A stretch of DNA of 64,000 bases from Pantoea coffeiphila (GTDB lineage: Bacteria; Pseudomonadota; Gammaproteobacteria; Enterobacterales; Enterobacteriaceae): positions 806,001 through 870,000 of the forward strand of contig NZ_JAFBFW010000002.1 of NCBI RefSeq assembly GCF_016909495.1. Reading direction: 5' to 3'. The notes below the pieces were generated by a model, which was not told where the DNA came from, searched no databases, and worked only from the letters and a program-made list of their open reading frames with translations. Positions within the stretch are counted from its first letter, which is position 1. Each line of letters starts with the position of its first letter. Below are positions 29,763-39,954 of the stretch, piece after piece. The translations under genes were made by a program, and so were the position numbers.

Positions 29763-30341
29763 TTACTTCGCCATCTCTTTTTCGATCAGCAGGATCAGGA
29801 TATGAATCACTTTAATGTGGATCTCCTGAATGCGATCGGCAAAACCAAAGTGCGGCACGCGGATTTCAACATCTGCCGATCCGTCCATTTTCCCACCGTC
29901 TTTACCGGTCAGGGTGATCACCTTCATCCCTTTGGCACGGGCAGCTTCAATCGCTTTAATCACGTTGGCGGAATTGCCGGAAGTGGAGATCCCCAGCAGA
30001 ACATCACCCGCCTGGCCTACCGCCTCAACATAGCGGGAGAAGATGGCGTCAAAGCCAAAGTCATTGCCTACGCAGGAGATATGGCTGACGTCAGAGATCG
30101 CAATCGCCGGATAGCCCGGACGGTTTTCACGATAGCGGCCAGTCAGCTCTTCAGCGAAGTGCATGGCATCGCAGTGCGAGCCGCCGTTACCGCAGGAAAG
30201 CACCTTGCCACCCGCCTTAAAGGAATCGGCCAGCAGCACGGCCGCCCGCTGAATGGCGTGGATATTAGCGTCATCGCTTAAAAACTTATTCAGCGTGTCG
30301 GCGGCTTCGTTTAGCTCGGCGCGAATGATGTCCTGGTACAT
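29763..30341 (-). CDS. gmhA: Sedoheptulose-7-phosphate isomerase (GmhA/LpcA)
   Basis: A 192-residue SIS-domain isomerase: [21 protein letters not shown] is the phosphosugar-binding segment, and [14 protein letters not shown] the second SIS motif. It converts sedoheptulose-7-phosphate to D-glycero-D-manno-heptose-7-phosphate, the first step to the heptose of the lipopolysaccharide inner core. It is divergent from fadE as in E. coli. Confidence 0.97.
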   Translation of the reverse strand: MYQDIIRAELNEAADTLNKFLSDDANIHAIQRAAVLLADSFKAGGKVLSCGNGGSHCDAMHFAEELTGRYRENRPGYPAIAISDVSHISCVGNDFGFDAIFSRYVEAVGQAGDVLLGISTSGNSANVIKAIEAARAKGMKVITLTGKDGGKMDGSADVEIRVPHFGFADRIQEIHIKVIHILILLIEKEMAK

Positions 30342-30521
30342 AGGGAGAGATCCTTTTTAGGAATAAGTGACGGCTTAAGTTTATCAACTTGCCAGAAGGG
30401 CGTGAAGCAATCTCCCTTTCCACCGCGAGGTTTACCCGGATGTGCGGCGCTTTGTGAGCCAGGTTGTAATTATTATGTAAACAGATTGCATCTGAGCCAG
30501 TGCTAATCTAAACATATAACC

Positions 30522-30538
30522 AACAGGTCGGACCTCTT
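30522..30538 (+). promoter_or_regulatory. FadR-type operator upstream of fadE
   Basis: AACAGGTCGGACCTCTT, read on the minus strand as AAGAGGTCCGACCTGTT, matches the 17-bp FadR consensus (ANCTGGTCCGACNTGTT) at all but two positions. It lies 21 bases before the fadE start. FadR bound here would repress fatty-acid breakdown until long-chain acyl-CoA appears. Confidence 0.8.
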
Positions 30539-30559
30539 ACAACTTACGGAGCGCACGTT

Positions 30560-33133
30560 ATGATGGTTCTCAGTATTGTGGCGACAATCGTGCTGATTGG
30601 TGCCCTGTTTTATCACCGCGTCAGCCTTCTGGCTGGCAGCATCGCCCTACTGGCGTGGACCGCCGTTCTCAGCCTTGTGGGTCTGTGGACCTTCTGGCTG
30701 TTAATCCCACTGGCCATTATCCTGCTGCCGTTAAACCTGCTGCCGATGCGTCAGGCGATGTTTGGCAAGCCGGTGCTGAACACCTTCCGCAAAGTCATGC
30801 CGCCGATGTCGCGTACCGAAAAAGAAGCCATCGATGCCGGGACAACCTGGTGGGAAGGCGATCTGTTCCGCGGCGCGCCGGACTGGAAAAAGCTGCACAA
30901 CTATCCGCAGCCACGCCTGACCGAAGAAGAGCAGGCATTTCTTAGCGGCCCGGTTGAAGAAGCCTGCCGCATGGCCAATGACTTTGAAATCACTCATGAA
31001 ATGGCCGATCTGCCGCCGGAACTGTGGGCCTTCCTGAAACAGCATCGTTTCTTTGCGATGATCATTAAAAAAGAGTACGGCGGGCTGGAGTTTTCCGCCT
31101 ACGCGCAGGCGCAGGTTCTGCAAAAGCTGGCCGGTGTGTCCGGTATTCTGGCGATCACCGTCGGCGTACCTAACTCCCTCGGCCCGGGCGAACTGCTGCA
31201 GCACTACGGTACCGAAGAGCAAAAAAATCACTACCTGCCACGCCTGGCGCGCGGCGACGAAATTCCCTGCTTTGCACTGACCAGCCCGGAAGCGGGCTCC
31301 GATGCCGGGGCGATCCCGGATACCGGCGTGGTCTGCATGGGCGACTGGCAGGGCGAGCAGGTGCTGGGCATGCGCCTGACCTGGAACAAACGCTACATTA
31401 CCCTCGCTCCCGTTGCCACCGTGCTGGGCCTGGCGTTCAAACTGTCTGACCCGGAAAATCTACTGGGCAACACCGAAGAGCTGGGCATCACCTGCGCGCT
31501 GATCCCAACCCAAACTCCGGGCGTGGAAATCGGTACCCGCCACTTCCCGCTTAACGTGCCGTTCCAGAATGGCCCAACCCGCGGTAAAGACATCTTTGTG
31601 CCGATTGATTTTATTATCGGTGGCCCGGCGATGGCCGGTCAGGGCTGGCGGATGCTGGTTGAGTGCCTCTCTGTTGGTCGCGGCATCACCCTGCCGTCTA
31701 ACTCCACCGGCAGCCTGAAAAGCATTGCGCTGGCGATTGGTGCCTACGCTCATATTCGCCGCCAGTTCCGTCTGCCGATTGGCAAGATGGAGGGCATTGA
31801 AGAGCCGCTGGCGCGCATTGCCGGTAACGCCTATGTGATGGATGCCGCCGCGTCGCTGATTACCTACGGCATTATGCAGGGAGAAAAACCGGCGGTGCTG
31901 TCGGCGATTGTGAAATACCACTGCACCCACCGCGGCCAGCGGGCGATTATGGATGCGATGGATATCGCCGGGGGCAAGGGCATTATGCTCGGCAACAGTA
32001 ACTTCCTCGCCCGCGCCTATCAGGGTGCACCGATTGCAATTACCGTTGAAGGCGCAAATATTCTGACCCGCAGCATGATCATCTTCGGTCAGGGGGCGAT
32101 TCGCTGCCACCCTTACGTGCTGGAAGAGATGGAAGCCGCGCAGAATAACGACGTGGCGGCCTTTGACCGGGCGCTGTTTAAACATATCGGCCACGTTGGC
32201 AGCAACAAAATGCGCAGCCTGTGGCTGGGCCTGACCGGCGGCCTGACCAGCGCCTCGCCAACCCGCGACGCCACCCGTCGCTACTATCAGCATCTGAACC
32301 GCATCAGCGCGAACCTCGCCCTGCTGTCGGATATTTCCATGTCGGTACTTGGCGGCAGCCTGAAGCGCCGCGAACGTATCTCGGCGCGCCTCGGCGATAT
32401 TCTCAGCCAGCTTTACCTCGCCTCGGCGGCACTGAAGCGCTACGACGATGAGGGCCGTAACGAAGCCGATCTGCCGCTGGTGCACTGGGGCGTGCAGGAT
32501 GCGCTGAATCAGGCTGAAACGGCGATTGACGATCTGCTGCGTAACTTCCCGAACAGAATGGTCGCGGGCCTGCTGCGCGTGGTGATCTTCCCGACCGGCC
32601 GCCACTGTCGTGCGCCGTCCGATCGCCTGGACCACCAGCTGGCGCGTATTCTGCAGCTGCCTTCGGCTACTCGCAGCCGTCTGGGACGGGGTCAGTATCT
32701 GGCACCGAGTGAACACAATCCGGCGGGCCAGCTGGAGCAGGCCTTAACCGATGTCATGGCGGCGGAAGTGATCCACGAACGCGTGTCGAAAGAGCAGAAA
32801 AAACACCTGCCGTTCACCCGCCTGGACGTGCTGGCCGCCGAAGGTCAGCAGGCCGGGTGGCTGACCAAAGCCGAAGCCGACGTGCTGATCCGCGCCGAGG
32901 CCAGCCGCCTGCGTTCCATTAACGTTGACGAATTCGACGCTGATTCGCTGGCGACCCGTCCGGTGAAAGCCGAGGGTTCTGGTAAGGTCGCGCTGGATAA
33001 ATCCGCTAAGTCTGGGGAATCTTCGGCGACAGTACAGGCTCAATCGGGCAAGCAGGATGATGCAGCCACGGTCACGTTGGAGAAACCCGCTGCGGTAAAG
33101 CCGCAGGGGGCGGGTAAAACCGAAGCGGCGTAG
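30560..33133 (+). CDS. fadE: Acyl-CoA dehydrogenase FadE with a C-terminal extension
   Basis: An 857-residue flavoenzyme with two N-terminal hydrophobic segments (about 1-60), the acyl-CoA dehydrogenase core ([59 protein letters not shown]), and the FadE-specific C-terminal domain ([18 protein letters not shown]). It makes the first oxidation of beta-oxidation. E. coli FadE has 814 residues; here about 45 extra residues at the end (from near VKAEGSG) are Ala/Gly/Lys/Ser-rich and low in complexity. GGAG upstream supports the start; a second ATG follows directly. Confidence 0.95.
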   Translation: MMVLSIVATIVLIGALFYHRVSLLAGSIALLAWTAVLSLVGLWTFWLLIPLAIILLPLNLLPMRQAMFGKPVLNTFRKVMPPMSRTEKEAIDAGTTWWEGDLFRGAPDWKKLHNYPQPRLTEEEQAFLSGPVEEACRMANDFEITHEMADLPPELWAFLKQHRFFAMIIKKEYGGLEFSAYAQAQVLQKLAGVSGILAITVGVPNSLGPGELLQHYGTEEQKNHYLPRLARGDEIPCFALTSPEAGSDAGAIPDTGVVCMGDWQGEQVLGMRLTWNKRYITLAPVATVLGLAFKLSDPENLLGNTEELGITCALIPTQTPGVEIGTRHFPLNVPFQNGPTRGKDIFVPIDFIIGGPAMAGQGWRMLVECLSVGRGITLPSNSTGSLKSIALAIGAYAHIRRQFRLPIGKMEGIEEPLARIAGNAYVMDAAASLITYGIMQGEKPAVLSAIVKYHCTHRGQRAIMDAMDIAGGKGIMLGNSNFLARAYQGAPIAITVEGANILTRSMIIFGQGAIRCHPYVLEEMEAAQNNDVAAFDRALFKHIGHVGSNKMRSLWLGLTGGLTSASPTRDATRRYYQHLNRISANLALLSDISMSVLGGSLKRRERISARLGDILSQLYLASAALKRYDDEGRNEADLPLVHWGVQDALNQAETAIDDLLRNFPNRMVAGLLRVVIFPTGRHCRAPSDRLDHQLARILQLPSATRSRLGRGQYLAPSEHNPAGQLEQALTDVMAAEVIHERVSKEQKKHLPFTRLDVLAAEGQQAGWLTKAEADVLIRAEASRLRSINVDEFDADSLATRPVKAEGSGKVALDKSAKSGESSATVQAQSGKQDDAATVTLEKPAAVKPQGAGKTEAA

Positions 33134-33188
33134 CTTCAGGCTGCCTGCGTTTGACGGCCTGACGATGCTGCCTGGCGGTTACCTTTGT

Positions 33189-33278
33189 CAGGCAGCTCAG
33201 GCAGCTCAGGCAGCTCAGGCAGCTCAGGCAGCTCAGGCAGCTCAGGCAGCTCAGGCAGCTCAGGCAGCTCAGGCAGCT
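33189..33278. repeat. Tandem repeat: ten copies of the 9-mer CAGGCAGCT
   Basis: Ten uninterrupted exact copies of CAGGCAGCT fill 90 bases after fadE. Nothing supports coding use, although the unit length would read through in frame as repeated Gln-Ala-Ala. Perfect copies point to recent slipped-strand expansion. Confidence 0.97.
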
Positions 33279-33307
33279 CAACCGCATCAGAAACGCGCAA
33301 TAAAAGA

Positions 33308-33338
33308 AACGCCAGCCTGCAAGGGTTGGCGTTTTTAT
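33308..33338 (+). terminator. Terminator after fadE
   Basis: AACGCCA (33308-33314) pairs with TGGCGTT (33327-33333), followed by TTTATTTC. It lies 30 bases beyond the 9-mer repeat, so the repeat would be in the fadE 3' untranslated region. Confidence 0.75.
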
Positions 33339-33393
33339 TTCGCTGACTAAGCTGCTACACATGCTATCGCGACGGGCAACCTGCCCATGCCAT

Positions 33394-33463
33394 CAGCATT
33401 CAGCATTCAGCATTCAGCATTCAGCATTCAGCATTCAGCATTCAGCATTCAGCATTCAGCATT
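33394..33463. repeat. Tandem repeat: ten copies of the 7-mer CAGCATT
   Basis: Ten exact copies of CAGCATT run for 70 bases and touch the stop codon of mtnK (TGA at 33463-33465, minus strand). Because seven is not a multiple of three, copy-number change would alter the tail if the stop were lost. No protein is encoded. Confidence 0.97.
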
Positions 33464-34662
33464 CAGCCATTCTGGCGGATACGCATAATCAGCGCATCAA
33501 TATCCGGCACGTGGTTAGCCAGCAGGATCAGGCTGCGGCCGAGGGTAATCGCCTGGCGCACGCACTCCACCTGCATCGCACGGTCATCGATGTTTTTAAT
33601 ATCAGCGACCTGTGACATGCCGACGGTACGGCGGATCAGCTCGGTGCCGCAGTAGCCGATAGTGTCGCTCCACACCTTACCGAGGAACTCACGCGCGTAT
33701 CCCGGCGTCGCCAGCGCGCGATCGGTACTCTTCTCGGCGGCCAGCGCCAGGAAGCCTTCGGCAAAACTGTTCCAGGTATCGCGCACGTCGTTCAGGCGCT
33801 GTTCGCGGGCATCAGCAGCTTCCCGTGGCACCAGCAGCCCCGGCGCGGCGCAGTAGCTAATCAGCAGGTTACCGATCGCCGTGCCGATATCAAAACCAAT
33901 CGGGCCATAGAAACCAAACTCAGCGTCGATCACCTTCAGGCGGCCTTCAGCAACGAAAATCGAGCCGCTGTGAATATCCCCGTGCAGCAGCGCTTCGGCA
34001 TTACTGAAGAAACGATGCTTCAGCCCGGCAACCGCCACTTTCAGCTCTTCATCGTCGCGAAGGGCTTCGGCCAGGCGCTCCAGCTCACGCGGATAGGCGT
34101 TGCGATCGTGCTGCTCGTACGGTTCATTGAAGAACAGCTCCTCGGTGATGTCACACAGTTCCGGGTTGGTAAAACGGATCACGTCCTTTTTCTTCTGATA
34201 CGGATGCTGGAAGAAATCAGAGGTATGGAACAGCGTCTGCGCCAGGTAACCGCCCAGCTGCGTCGCGGCCAGAGGATAGTTTTTCCCTTTTACCAGCTCG
34301 CCGCGCCAGATGGCGTGATCGGAGAGATCCTCCATCACCATCACCGCCAGATCGGCATCGTAATGCAGGATCTTAACCGTATGCTCCGGGCAAAACCTGC
34401 CGTGCTCAATCAGGGTTTCCGCTTCCAGCCTTGCCCGGTCGAGGGTCAGTGGCCAGGATTCGCCCACGCAGCGGACGTAAGGCAGCGCCTGCTTGACGAT
34501 AATCCGGCTCACGCCCTGGGTATCAAAAATCTTAAACACCAGGTTAAGATTACCATCGCCCACTTCCAGCGAATCAACCAGGCTGTCAGGATTATCCACG
34601 CCGCCAAACTGGCGAGCATATTCCACGGCATCCGCTGCAGTGAACGTACGGTATTGCGACAT
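33463..34662 (-). CDS. mtnK: 5-Methylthioribose kinase
   Basis: A 399-residue kinase of the choline/aminoglycoside kinase fold, the Klebsiella MtnK length. [17 protein letters not shown] and the catalytic-loop [10 protein letters not shown] with the following [13 protein letters not shown] (DFG-like metal site) are visible. It phosphorylates methylthioribose, the entry to methionine salvage. The ATG 34662 is chosen for the MSQYRTF start. It is divergent from mtnA across a met-box region. Confidence 0.95.
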   Translation of the reverse strand: MSQYRTFTAADAVEYARQFGGVDNPDSLVDSLEVGDGNLNLVFKIFDTQGVSRIIVKQALPYVRCVGESWPLTLDRARLEAETLIEHGRFCPEHTVKILHYDADLAVMVMEDLSDHAIWRGELVKGKNYPLAATQLGGYLAQTLFHTSDFFQHPYQKKKDVIRFTNPELCDITEELFFNEPYEQHDRNAYPRELERLAEALRDDEELKVAVAGLKHRFFSNAEALLHGDIHSGSIFVAEGRLKVIDAEFGFYGPIGFDIGTAIGNLLISYCAAPGLLVPREAADAREQRLNDVRDTWNSFAEGFLALAAEKSTDRALATPGYAREFLGKVWSDTIGYCGTELIRRTVGMSQVADIKNIDDRAMQVECVRQAITLGRSLILLANHVPDIDALIMRIRQNG

Positions 34663-34705
34663 TACCCTAACCCCCATAAGACAAATTCGTTTTAATAAGC
34701 CGTTC

Positions 34706-34721
34706 AGACGTCTATACATCC
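34706..34721. promoter_or_regulatory. MetJ operator (met boxes) between mtnK and mtnA
   Basis: AGACGTCT (34706-34713) is a perfect met box, followed directly by ATACATCC (five of eight matches), giving the two adjacent 8-bp boxes MetJ needs. A further AGACATGT lies at 34725-34732 but out of phase. The site lies between the divergent starts and could control both genes. Confidence 0.75.
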
Positions 34722-34772
34722 ATCAGACATGTTGGCACAATGTGTCGCATTAATGCAACCAGGATTTCACTT

Positions 34773-35798
34773 ATGCAGACACTCAGCACCACCAGCCTAC
34801 AGATCCGCGACAATCAACTGTGGGTACTCGATCAGCAGGCCCTCCCGCAGAAAAAAACCTGGTGTCCGACGCCCGATGTGGCCAGCCTGGTTGAACACAT
34901 CAAAACACTGCGGGTGCGCGGTGCGCCGCTGATTGGACTGTCTGCCAGCCTGCTGCTGGCGCTGCTGGCGGAACAGGGAATGCCGCGAGCTGAACTTGCG
35001 GAGGCACTGGAAATCCTGCGCGCTTCACGCCCGACGGCCGTTAACCTGATGAACAATCTCGATCGTATGAAGTTAGTGCTGGCGCAGGACAATTATGCCA
35101 CCGCGCTGACCGATGAGGCGCTGCGTCTGGTTGCTGAGGATAAAACGCTGTGTGACAACATCGCCGAAGCGGGCAGCACGCTGATCGTTCCGGGCAGCCG
35201 CCTGCTGACCCACTGTAATACCGGTGGACTGGCGACCGCTGGCGTCGGCACCGCGCTGGGGGTCATCGCCCGCGGCTGGCAGCAGGGAAAAGTCGCCAGT
35301 GTGTGGGTCGATGAAACCCGTCCTTTATTGCAGGGGGGACGCTTAACGGCGTGGGAACTGGGTGAACTCGGCGTCCCCTACCATCTTATTTGCGATTCAA
35401 TGGCCGCCAGCCTGATGGCCCAGGGCAAAGTTGATGCGATCTGGGTCGGAGCGGACCGCATTGCCGCCAATGGCGACGTTGCCAATAAGATCGGCACCTA
35501 CAGCCTGGCGGTACTGGCGCAGTATCATAATGTGCCGTTCTACGTTGCCGCACCGCACACCACGCTGGATCGCCACTGCCCGGACGGCAGCGCCATTCCG
35601 ATCGAGCAGCGCGCGGCCAGCGAAGTGACCGGCGTGGCGGGCAGCTTCGGTGACGTCACCTGGGCACCGGAAGGCGCGCAGGTTTACAACCCGGCGTTTG
35701 ACGTTACGCCAGCGTCGTTAATCAGCGGATGGGTTCTGGATACCGGCGTGGTCACACCGGAGCAGGTGACTGCGGGTGTCTTCCAGCCACGCGTTTAA
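34773..35798 (+). CDS. mtnA: 5-Methylthioribose-1-phosphate isomerase
   Basis: A 341-residue member of the eIF-2B-related isomerases. [10 protein letters not shown], the catalytic C148 ([11 protein letters not shown]) and D228 ([11 protein letters not shown]) are present. It converts methylthioribose-1-phosphate to the ribulose form, following MtnK. The ATG 34773 is chosen (AGGATT upstream) over an in-frame ATG 33 bases earlier, which has no ribosome site. Confidence 0.96.
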   Translation: MQTLSTTSLQIRDNQLWVLDQQALPQKKTWCPTPDVASLVEHIKTLRVRGAPLIGLSASLLLALLAEQGMPRAELAEALEILRASRPTAVNLMNNLDRMKLVLAQDNYATALTDEALRLVAEDKTLCDNIAEAGSTLIVPGSRLLTHCNTGGLATAGVGTALGVIARGWQQGKVASVWVDETRPLLQGGRLTAWELGELGVPYHLICDSMAASLMAQGKVDAIWVGADRIAANGDVANKIGTYSLAVLAQYHNVPFYVAAPHTTLDRHCPDGSAIPIEQRAASEVTGVAGSFGDVTWAPEGAQVYNPAFDVTPASLISGWVLDTGVVTPEQVTAGVFQPRV

Positions 35799-35937
35799 CG
35801 AATAGAATCAGCGGGTCGGAAAGGGTCCGCTGCACCGAGAATGCCATTACCCCTTGCGCACGGATCGCTGCAAAGCTATGGCTGACGCTCGCTTCTCCTC
35901 GACACGGGTATTCCGAAGTGAACGGAGTGTGAAGTAC

Positions 35938-35981
35938 GGGGTTCGGGGTAAAGGGGTTCGGGGTAAAGGGTACGGGGGCTG
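35938..35981 (+). repeat. G-rich 15-nt tandem repeat, quadruplex-capable
   Basis: GGGGTTCGGGGTAAA occurs twice in tandem (35938-35952, 35953-35967) and continues as GGGTACGGGGG. Six closely spaced runs of three to five guanines satisfy the usual G-quadruplex pattern. A GGGGGC/GCGCCCCC-type hairpin follows at about 35975-35995. It lies between the convergent mtnA and mtnD genes. Confidence 0.75.
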
Positions 35982-36004
35982 AAGCAGCGCCCCCGTTATG
36001 CAAA

Positions 36005-36547
36005 TTACGGCAGGCGCGGATAGGCATCGGCGATGGTGTCGCCGGTGAAATTGGCGATCCAGCCTTCCTGATTGTCGAAAATACGGATTGCGGTGAAGTG
36101 CGGCGCGGAACCCATATCAAACCAGTGCGCGGTGCCTTCCGGCACTGAGATCAGATCGTTCTTCTCGCACAGGATCTGGTAAATATGACCATCCAGATGC
36201 AGGCAGAACAAACCTGCGCCCTCAACAAAGAAGCGAACTTCATCTTCCGCGTGGGTGTGCTCCGAGAGGAACTTGGTGCGCAATACGTCTTTCTGAGGGT
36301 TATCCGCACGCATGCTGATCACATCCCAGCTCTGATAGCCTTTCTCGGCGACCAGGCGATCGATAGCATGCTGGTAAGCTTTGATAACCGTTTCAGAATC
36401 CGGGTTTTCCCCCAGATCGCGATCGGCTTCCCAGCGCTCAAAGCGCACGTCTTTGGATTTCAGCTTCTCGGCGATTTCCGCCGCATCGGTACTGTGCCAG
36501 ACCTGGGTGGCCGCATCGGTATCGGTAAAAATAGTCAGTGCACTCAT
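36005..36547 (-). CDS. mtnD: Acireductone dioxygenase
   Basis: A 180-residue cupin. Metal ligands H97, H99, E103 ([12 protein letters not shown]) and H141 (EGTAHWFD) are all present at the positions known for the Klebsiella enzyme. With iron it yields 2-keto-4-methylthiobutyrate and formate; with nickel it diverts to methylthiopropionate and CO. It is the last gene of mtnBCD and overlaps mtnC by 4 bases. Confidence 0.96.
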   Translation of the reverse strand: MSALTIFTDTDAATQVWHSTDAAEIAEKLKSKDVRFERWEADRDLGENPDSETVIKAYQHAIDRLVAEKGYQSWDVISMRADNPQKDVLRTKFLSEHTHAEDEVRFFVEGAGLFCLHLDGHIYQILCEKNDLISVPEGTAHWFDMGSAPHFTAIRIFDNQEGWIANFTGDTIADAYPRLP

Positions 36548-37233
36548 GAATTCAACAGCTCCTGGTTAATCTGATCAAAACCTGAAACCTGGCGATGGCT
36601 GCTTTCGGCATCGGCCTCGCCACGTATTAACTGAAGGGTATTCCAGCCCGCTTCCCGTGCGGTGTCCAGCTCCTGGTGGATATCGGATAAAAACAGCAGT
36701 TCCGCCGCGGGTAGCGCAATCTGCTCCGCGATGTTGCGATAGGAATTCACTTCGCGCTTGGCACCGACGTGAGTATCGAAGTAACCGCTGAACAGATCAG
36801 TGATATCACCCGCATCGCTGTAGCCAAATAACAATTTCTGCGCTGCTACTGAGCCAGATGAATATACATACAGCGCGATGCCCTGCTGCTGCCACTGTTT
36901 CAGCGCAGGCAGCACATCGGCATACAGATGGCCGGTAAAGCTGCCGTTCAGATAGCCGTCGCGCCAGATCATGCCCTGTAGCGCTTTCAGCGCGGTGGAC
37001 TTGCGATCTTCATCCATAAAGCCGTACAGCACTTCAATCAGCTCCTGTGCCGTGGCATCCGGGCGGTTCACTTCAGCGCGCAGATCGGCCAGCGCCTGAG
37101 CCACCGCAGGCTGCTGCTCGTTGCCTTTAATAAAGGCAGGCAGGTTTTCACGGGCATAGGGGAAAAGAACATTATGAACAAAGCGAATATCGCTGGTGGT
37201 GCCTTCAATATCGGTAACAATAGCGCGGATCAT
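36544..37233 (-). CDS. mtnC: Enolase-phosphatase E1
   Basis: A 229-residue HAD-superfamily protein with D8 and E10 in [13 protein letters not shown], the SSGSVAAQ motif II and the [14 protein letters not shown] acidic motif. It enolises and dephosphorylates 2,3-diketo-5-methylthiopentyl-1-phosphate to acireductone. The ATG 37233 overlaps the mtnB stop by 4 bases, confirming the operon. Confidence 0.95.
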   Translation of the reverse strand: MIRAIVTDIEGTTSDIRFVHNVLFPYARENLPAFIKGNEQQPAVAQALADLRAEVNRPDATAQELIEVLYGFMDEDRKSTALKALQGMIWRDGYLNGSFTGHLYADVLPALKQWQQQGIALYVYSSGSVAAQKLLFGYSDAGDITDLFSGYFDTHVGAKREVNSYRNIAEQIALPAAELLFLSDIHQELDTAREAGWNTLQLIRGEADAESSHRQVSGFDQINQELLNS

Positions 37234-37844
37234 TGGCTCTCCAGAACGCGGCGTTGCAGTTCGCACTGGAAAAGGAATTCCAGTCCTTCAAGATGGCGGC
37301 GCGCCTCGTTAACGTCTTTGCCCCAGCAGGTCAGACCGTGGCCGCGCAGCAGAAAACCGTAGCGCAGCGGATTCTGCGCGGCAAACTGCTCGATGCGCTT
37401 CGCCAGGCCATCAATATCCTGATCGTTATCGAACAGTGCAATCGGCACACAGTCCAGATGGCTGTGCTGGCCCGCCAGCGTTTTCTGCATTTCGTAACCC
37501 TGCAACTCCAGCGCAGCGCCTTTCTCCACGCGTGACAGCACCGTTGAGTTAACGGTGTGGGTATGCAGAACGGCTCCGGCTTCGGGGAACAGGCGATAGA
37601 TCAGCGTATGCAGACCGGTTTCTGCGGAAGGTTTACGCCCCGAAGGCACGCGATTACTGGCAATTTCTACCTGAATAAAGTCATCACGGGTCAGGCTGCC
37701 CTTGTCTTTACCGGATTCACTCAGCAGGCAAAACTCCGCGTCCTGACGAACGGACATATTGCCGCCGGTGGCCGGAGCCCAGCCGCGTTCGCCAATCCAG
37801 TGACAGGCGCTAACCAGCTGATCCAATTGTGAGGTCTGGGTCAT
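37230..37844 (-). CDS. mtnB: Methylthioribulose-1-phosphate dehydratase
   Basis: A 204-residue class II aldolase/adducin-fold dehydratase. Zinc ligands lie in VLHTHTVN and [10 protein letters not shown], and [16 protein letters not shown] is the N-terminal substrate region. It dehydrates methylthioribulose-1-phosphate for MtnC. First gene of mtnBCD; the met boxes at 37891-37906 lie about 50 bases upstream. Confidence 0.95.
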   Translation of the reverse strand: MTQTSQLDQLVSACHWIGERGWAPATGGNMSVRQDAEFCLLSESGKDKGSLTRDDFIQVEIASNRVPSGRKPSAETGLHTLIYRLFPEAGAVLHTHTVNSTVLSRVEKGAALELQGYEMQKTLAGQHSHLDCVPIALFDNDQDIDGLAKRIEQFAAQNPLRYGFLLRGHGLTCWGKDVNEARRHLEGLEFLFQCELQRRVLESQ

Positions 37845-37890
37845 CTCTTTTTTTATTCCTCTGGGACTATTTTATTCCGGGCTTACATTT

Positions 37891-37906
37891 AGCCGTCTAA
37901 GCGTCT
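37891..37906. promoter_or_regulatory. MetJ operator (met boxes) between mtnB and mtnE
   Basis: AGCCGTCT (37891-37898, seven of eight matches to AGACGTCT) is directly followed by AAGCGTCT (six of eight). The pair lies between the divergent mtnBCD and mtnE starts, so both transcripts could be repressed by MetJ with S-adenosylmethionine. Confidence 0.7.
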
Positions 37907-37991
37907 CGATTGCCAAATAGTATCACCGTGATATATTGGCAGCAACACAGGACACAACATCATAAAACCGCATTCAGCAAGGGTTGTAACC

Positions 37992-39152
37992 ATGAGCCAG
38001 ACGTCATTCACGCCAGAGAGCAAGCTGCCCGCACTGGGTACTACCATCTTCACACAGATGAGCGCGCTCGCCCAGCAGCACAACGCGATCAATCTTTCCC
38101 AAGGATTCCCCGATTTTGACGGCCCGGCCTATTTGCAGGAGCGCCTGGCTTATCATGTCAGTCAGGGTGCAAACCAGTATGCGCCGATGATCGGCGTGGC
38201 GCCGCTGCGTGAAGCCATTGCACAGAAAACCGCTGAGCTGTACGGCTATCAGCCGGATGTAAACAGCGAAATTACCGTCACCGCCGGTGCCACCGAAGCG
38301 CTGTACGCGGCGATCACCGCGCTGGTGCGCCCGGGCGATGAGGTAATCTGCTTCGACCCGAGCTACGACAGCTACGCCCCGGCGGTGACGCTGGCAGGCG
38401 GTGTTATGAAGCGTATCGCGCTACAGCCGCCCGGCTTCCGCGTTGACTGGGCGGAATTCACCGCTCTGTTGTCGCCGCGCACCCGTCTGGTGATTCTCAA
38501 TACGCCGCACAACCCTTCCGCGACCGTGTGGCAAAAAAGTGATTTCGCCCAGCTGTGGGAGGCCATTGCCGCGCAGGAAATTTATGTCCTGAGTGATGAA
38601 GTGTACGAGCACATCTGCTTTGATGAAGCCGGACACGCCAGCGTGCTGGCACATCCGCAGCTGCGCGAGCGGGCGATTGCCGTTTCTTCCTTTGGTAAAA
38701 CCTTCCATATGACCGGCTGGAAAGTGGGTTACTGCGTAGCTCCTTCTGCGCTGAGCGCGGAAGTGCGTAAGGTTCACCAGTATCTGACCTTCTCGGTCAA
38801 CACACCGGCGCAGCTGGCGCTGGCCGACATGCTGCAGCAGCACCCGGAACACTACCGCGAGCTGCCGGAATTTTATCGTGCCCGCCGCGATCGTTTTGTT
38901 GAGGCGCTCTCCGCCAGCCGCTTCAAGCTGCTGCCCTGCGAAGGCACCTACTTCCTGCTGGCGGATTACAGCGCTATCTCGGATCTCGATGATGTGGCAT
39001 TCTGCCAGTGGTTAACAAAAGAAGTGGGCGTGGCGGCGATTCCGCTGTCGGTGTTCTGTGCCGATGCCTTCCCTCATAAACTGATCCGCCTGTGCTTCGC
39101 CAAACAGGAAGCCACGCTGGATGCTGCTGCGGAGCGACTGTGTCAACTTTAA
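37992..39152 (+). CDS. mtnE: Methionine aminotransferase (MtnE, YbdL-like)
   Basis: A 386-residue fold-type I aminotransferase. The PLP lysine is K236 in SSFGKTFHMTGWKVGY; NTPHNPSATVW and LSDEVYEHI are the usual cofactor motifs. It aminates 2-keto-4-methylthiobutyrate, probably from glutamine, closing the methionine salvage cycle. E. coli YbdL is the nearest remembered relative. The next gene overlaps its end by 13 bases and removes the keto-amide product of glutamine transamination. Confidence 0.9.
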   Translation: MSQTSFTPESKLPALGTTIFTQMSALAQQHNAINLSQGFPDFDGPAYLQERLAYHVSQGANQYAPMIGVAPLREAIAQKTAELYGYQPDVNSEITVTAGATEALYAAITALVRPGDEVICFDPSYDSYAPAVTLAGGVMKRIALQPPGFRVDWAEFTALLSPRTRLVILNTPHNPSATVWQKSDFAQLWEAIAAQEIYVLSDEVYEHICFDEAGHASVLAHPQLRERAIAVSSFGKTFHMTGWKVGYCVAPSALSAEVRKVHQYLTFSVNTPAQLALADMLQQHPEHYRELPEFYRARRDRFVEALSASRFKLLPCEGTYFLLADYSAISDLDDVAFCQWLTKEVGVAAIPLSVFCADAFPHKLIRLCFAKQEATLDAAAERLCQL

Positions 39153-39907
39153 AAATTAGCGTACTCCAGCAACCGCTGGTCTGGATGGATGGCGAAGCCA
39201 ACCTGCGTTTCTTTGATTCGCTGCTGGACGGCCTGAACGACCGCGACCTGATTGTGCTGCCGGAGATGTTCACCACCGGTTTTGCGATGGAAGCGGCAAA
39301 AAGCTCGCTGCCCGAAAGCGAAGTGATTAGCTGGCTACAGGCGAAAGCCGCCGCGACCCACGCCATGGTGGCGGGCAGCGCGGCGATCCAGACGGCAAAA
39401 GGCGCGGTTAACCGCTTCTTCCTGGTTGAGCCGGGCGGCGCGGTGCACTTCTACGATAAGCGCCATCTGTTCCGCATGGCCGGTGAGCACGAGCACTATC
39501 TGGCGGGCGATCGCCGCGAAGTGTTCGAGTGGCGCGGCTGGCGCATTCTGCCGCAGGTGTGTTACGACCTGCGCTTCCCGGTGTTTGCCCGCAACCAGAA
39601 TGATTACGATCTGGCGCTGTACGTGGCGAACTGGCCGGCCCCGCGTGCCCTGCACTGGCAGACGCTGTTGCAGGCACGAGCGATTGAGAATCAGGCCTAT
39701 ATTGCCGGTTGCAACCGCGTGGGCACCGACGGCAACGGTCACGGCTACAGCGGCGACAGCCGGATTTTCAGCCCGCTGGGTGAAGTGCTTGCCGCCGGAG
39801 AGCCGCATCAGCCTGCGATTCTTGAAGCGGAGCTGTCGCTGGAGAGCCTGCGCGAGTATCGCGAGAAGTTTCCGGCATGGCGGGATGCCGACGCATTCAG
39901 CCTCTAA
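39140..39907 (+). CDS. yafV: Omega-amidase YafV (2-oxoglutaramate amidase)
   Basis: A 255-residue nitrilase-superfamily amidase. The catalytic triad is E42 (LPEMFTTGF), K107 (FYDKRHLF) and C141 (PQVCYDLRFP). It hydrolyses alpha-keto-omega-amides such as 2-oxoglutaramate, pulling the transamination by MtnE forward. The start is taken as the GTG at 39140 inside the end of mtnE because it gives the family N-terminus (STLKISVLQQPLVWMDG); GGAG lies just upstream. Confidence 0.92.
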   Translation: MSTLKISVLQQPLVWMDGEANLRFFDSLLDGLNDRDLIVLPEMFTTGFAMEAAKSSLPESEVISWLQAKAAATHAMVAGSAAIQTAKGAVNRFFLVEPGGAVHFYDKRHLFRMAGEHEHYLAGDRREVFEWRGWRILPQVCYDLRFPVFARNQNDYDLALYVANWPAPRALHWQTLLQARAIENQAYIAGCNRVGTDGNGHGYSGDSRIFSPLGEVLAAGEPHQPAILEAELSLESLREYREKFPAWRDADAFSL

Positions 39908-39915
39908 TCACACAA

Positions 39916-39939
39916 ACGGCCCGCTACGGGCCGTTTCTT
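39916..39939 (+). terminator. Terminator between yafV and xylB
   Basis: ACGGCCCG (39916-39923) and CGGGCCGT (39927-39934) form a perfect stem with a CTA loop, followed by TTCTTT. It ends the mtnE-yafV transcript; the preceding AAA could give weaker function for xylB. Confidence 0.8.
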
Positions 39940-39954
39940 TACCATGCAGGTGGC

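Noticed and set aside
31460-32716. Long open frame antisense to fadE (418 codons)
   Set aside because: It lies wholly inside fadE, has no family pattern, and is typical of GC-rich shadow frames.
33165-33350. Open frame rich in Gln-Ala-Ala after fadE
   Set aside because: It is only the translation of the 9-mer tandem repeat; no ribosome site and no homology.
34663-34772. SAM riboswitch before the methionine salvage genes
   Set aside because: I see no SAM-type aptamer; met boxes explain methionine control better in this group.
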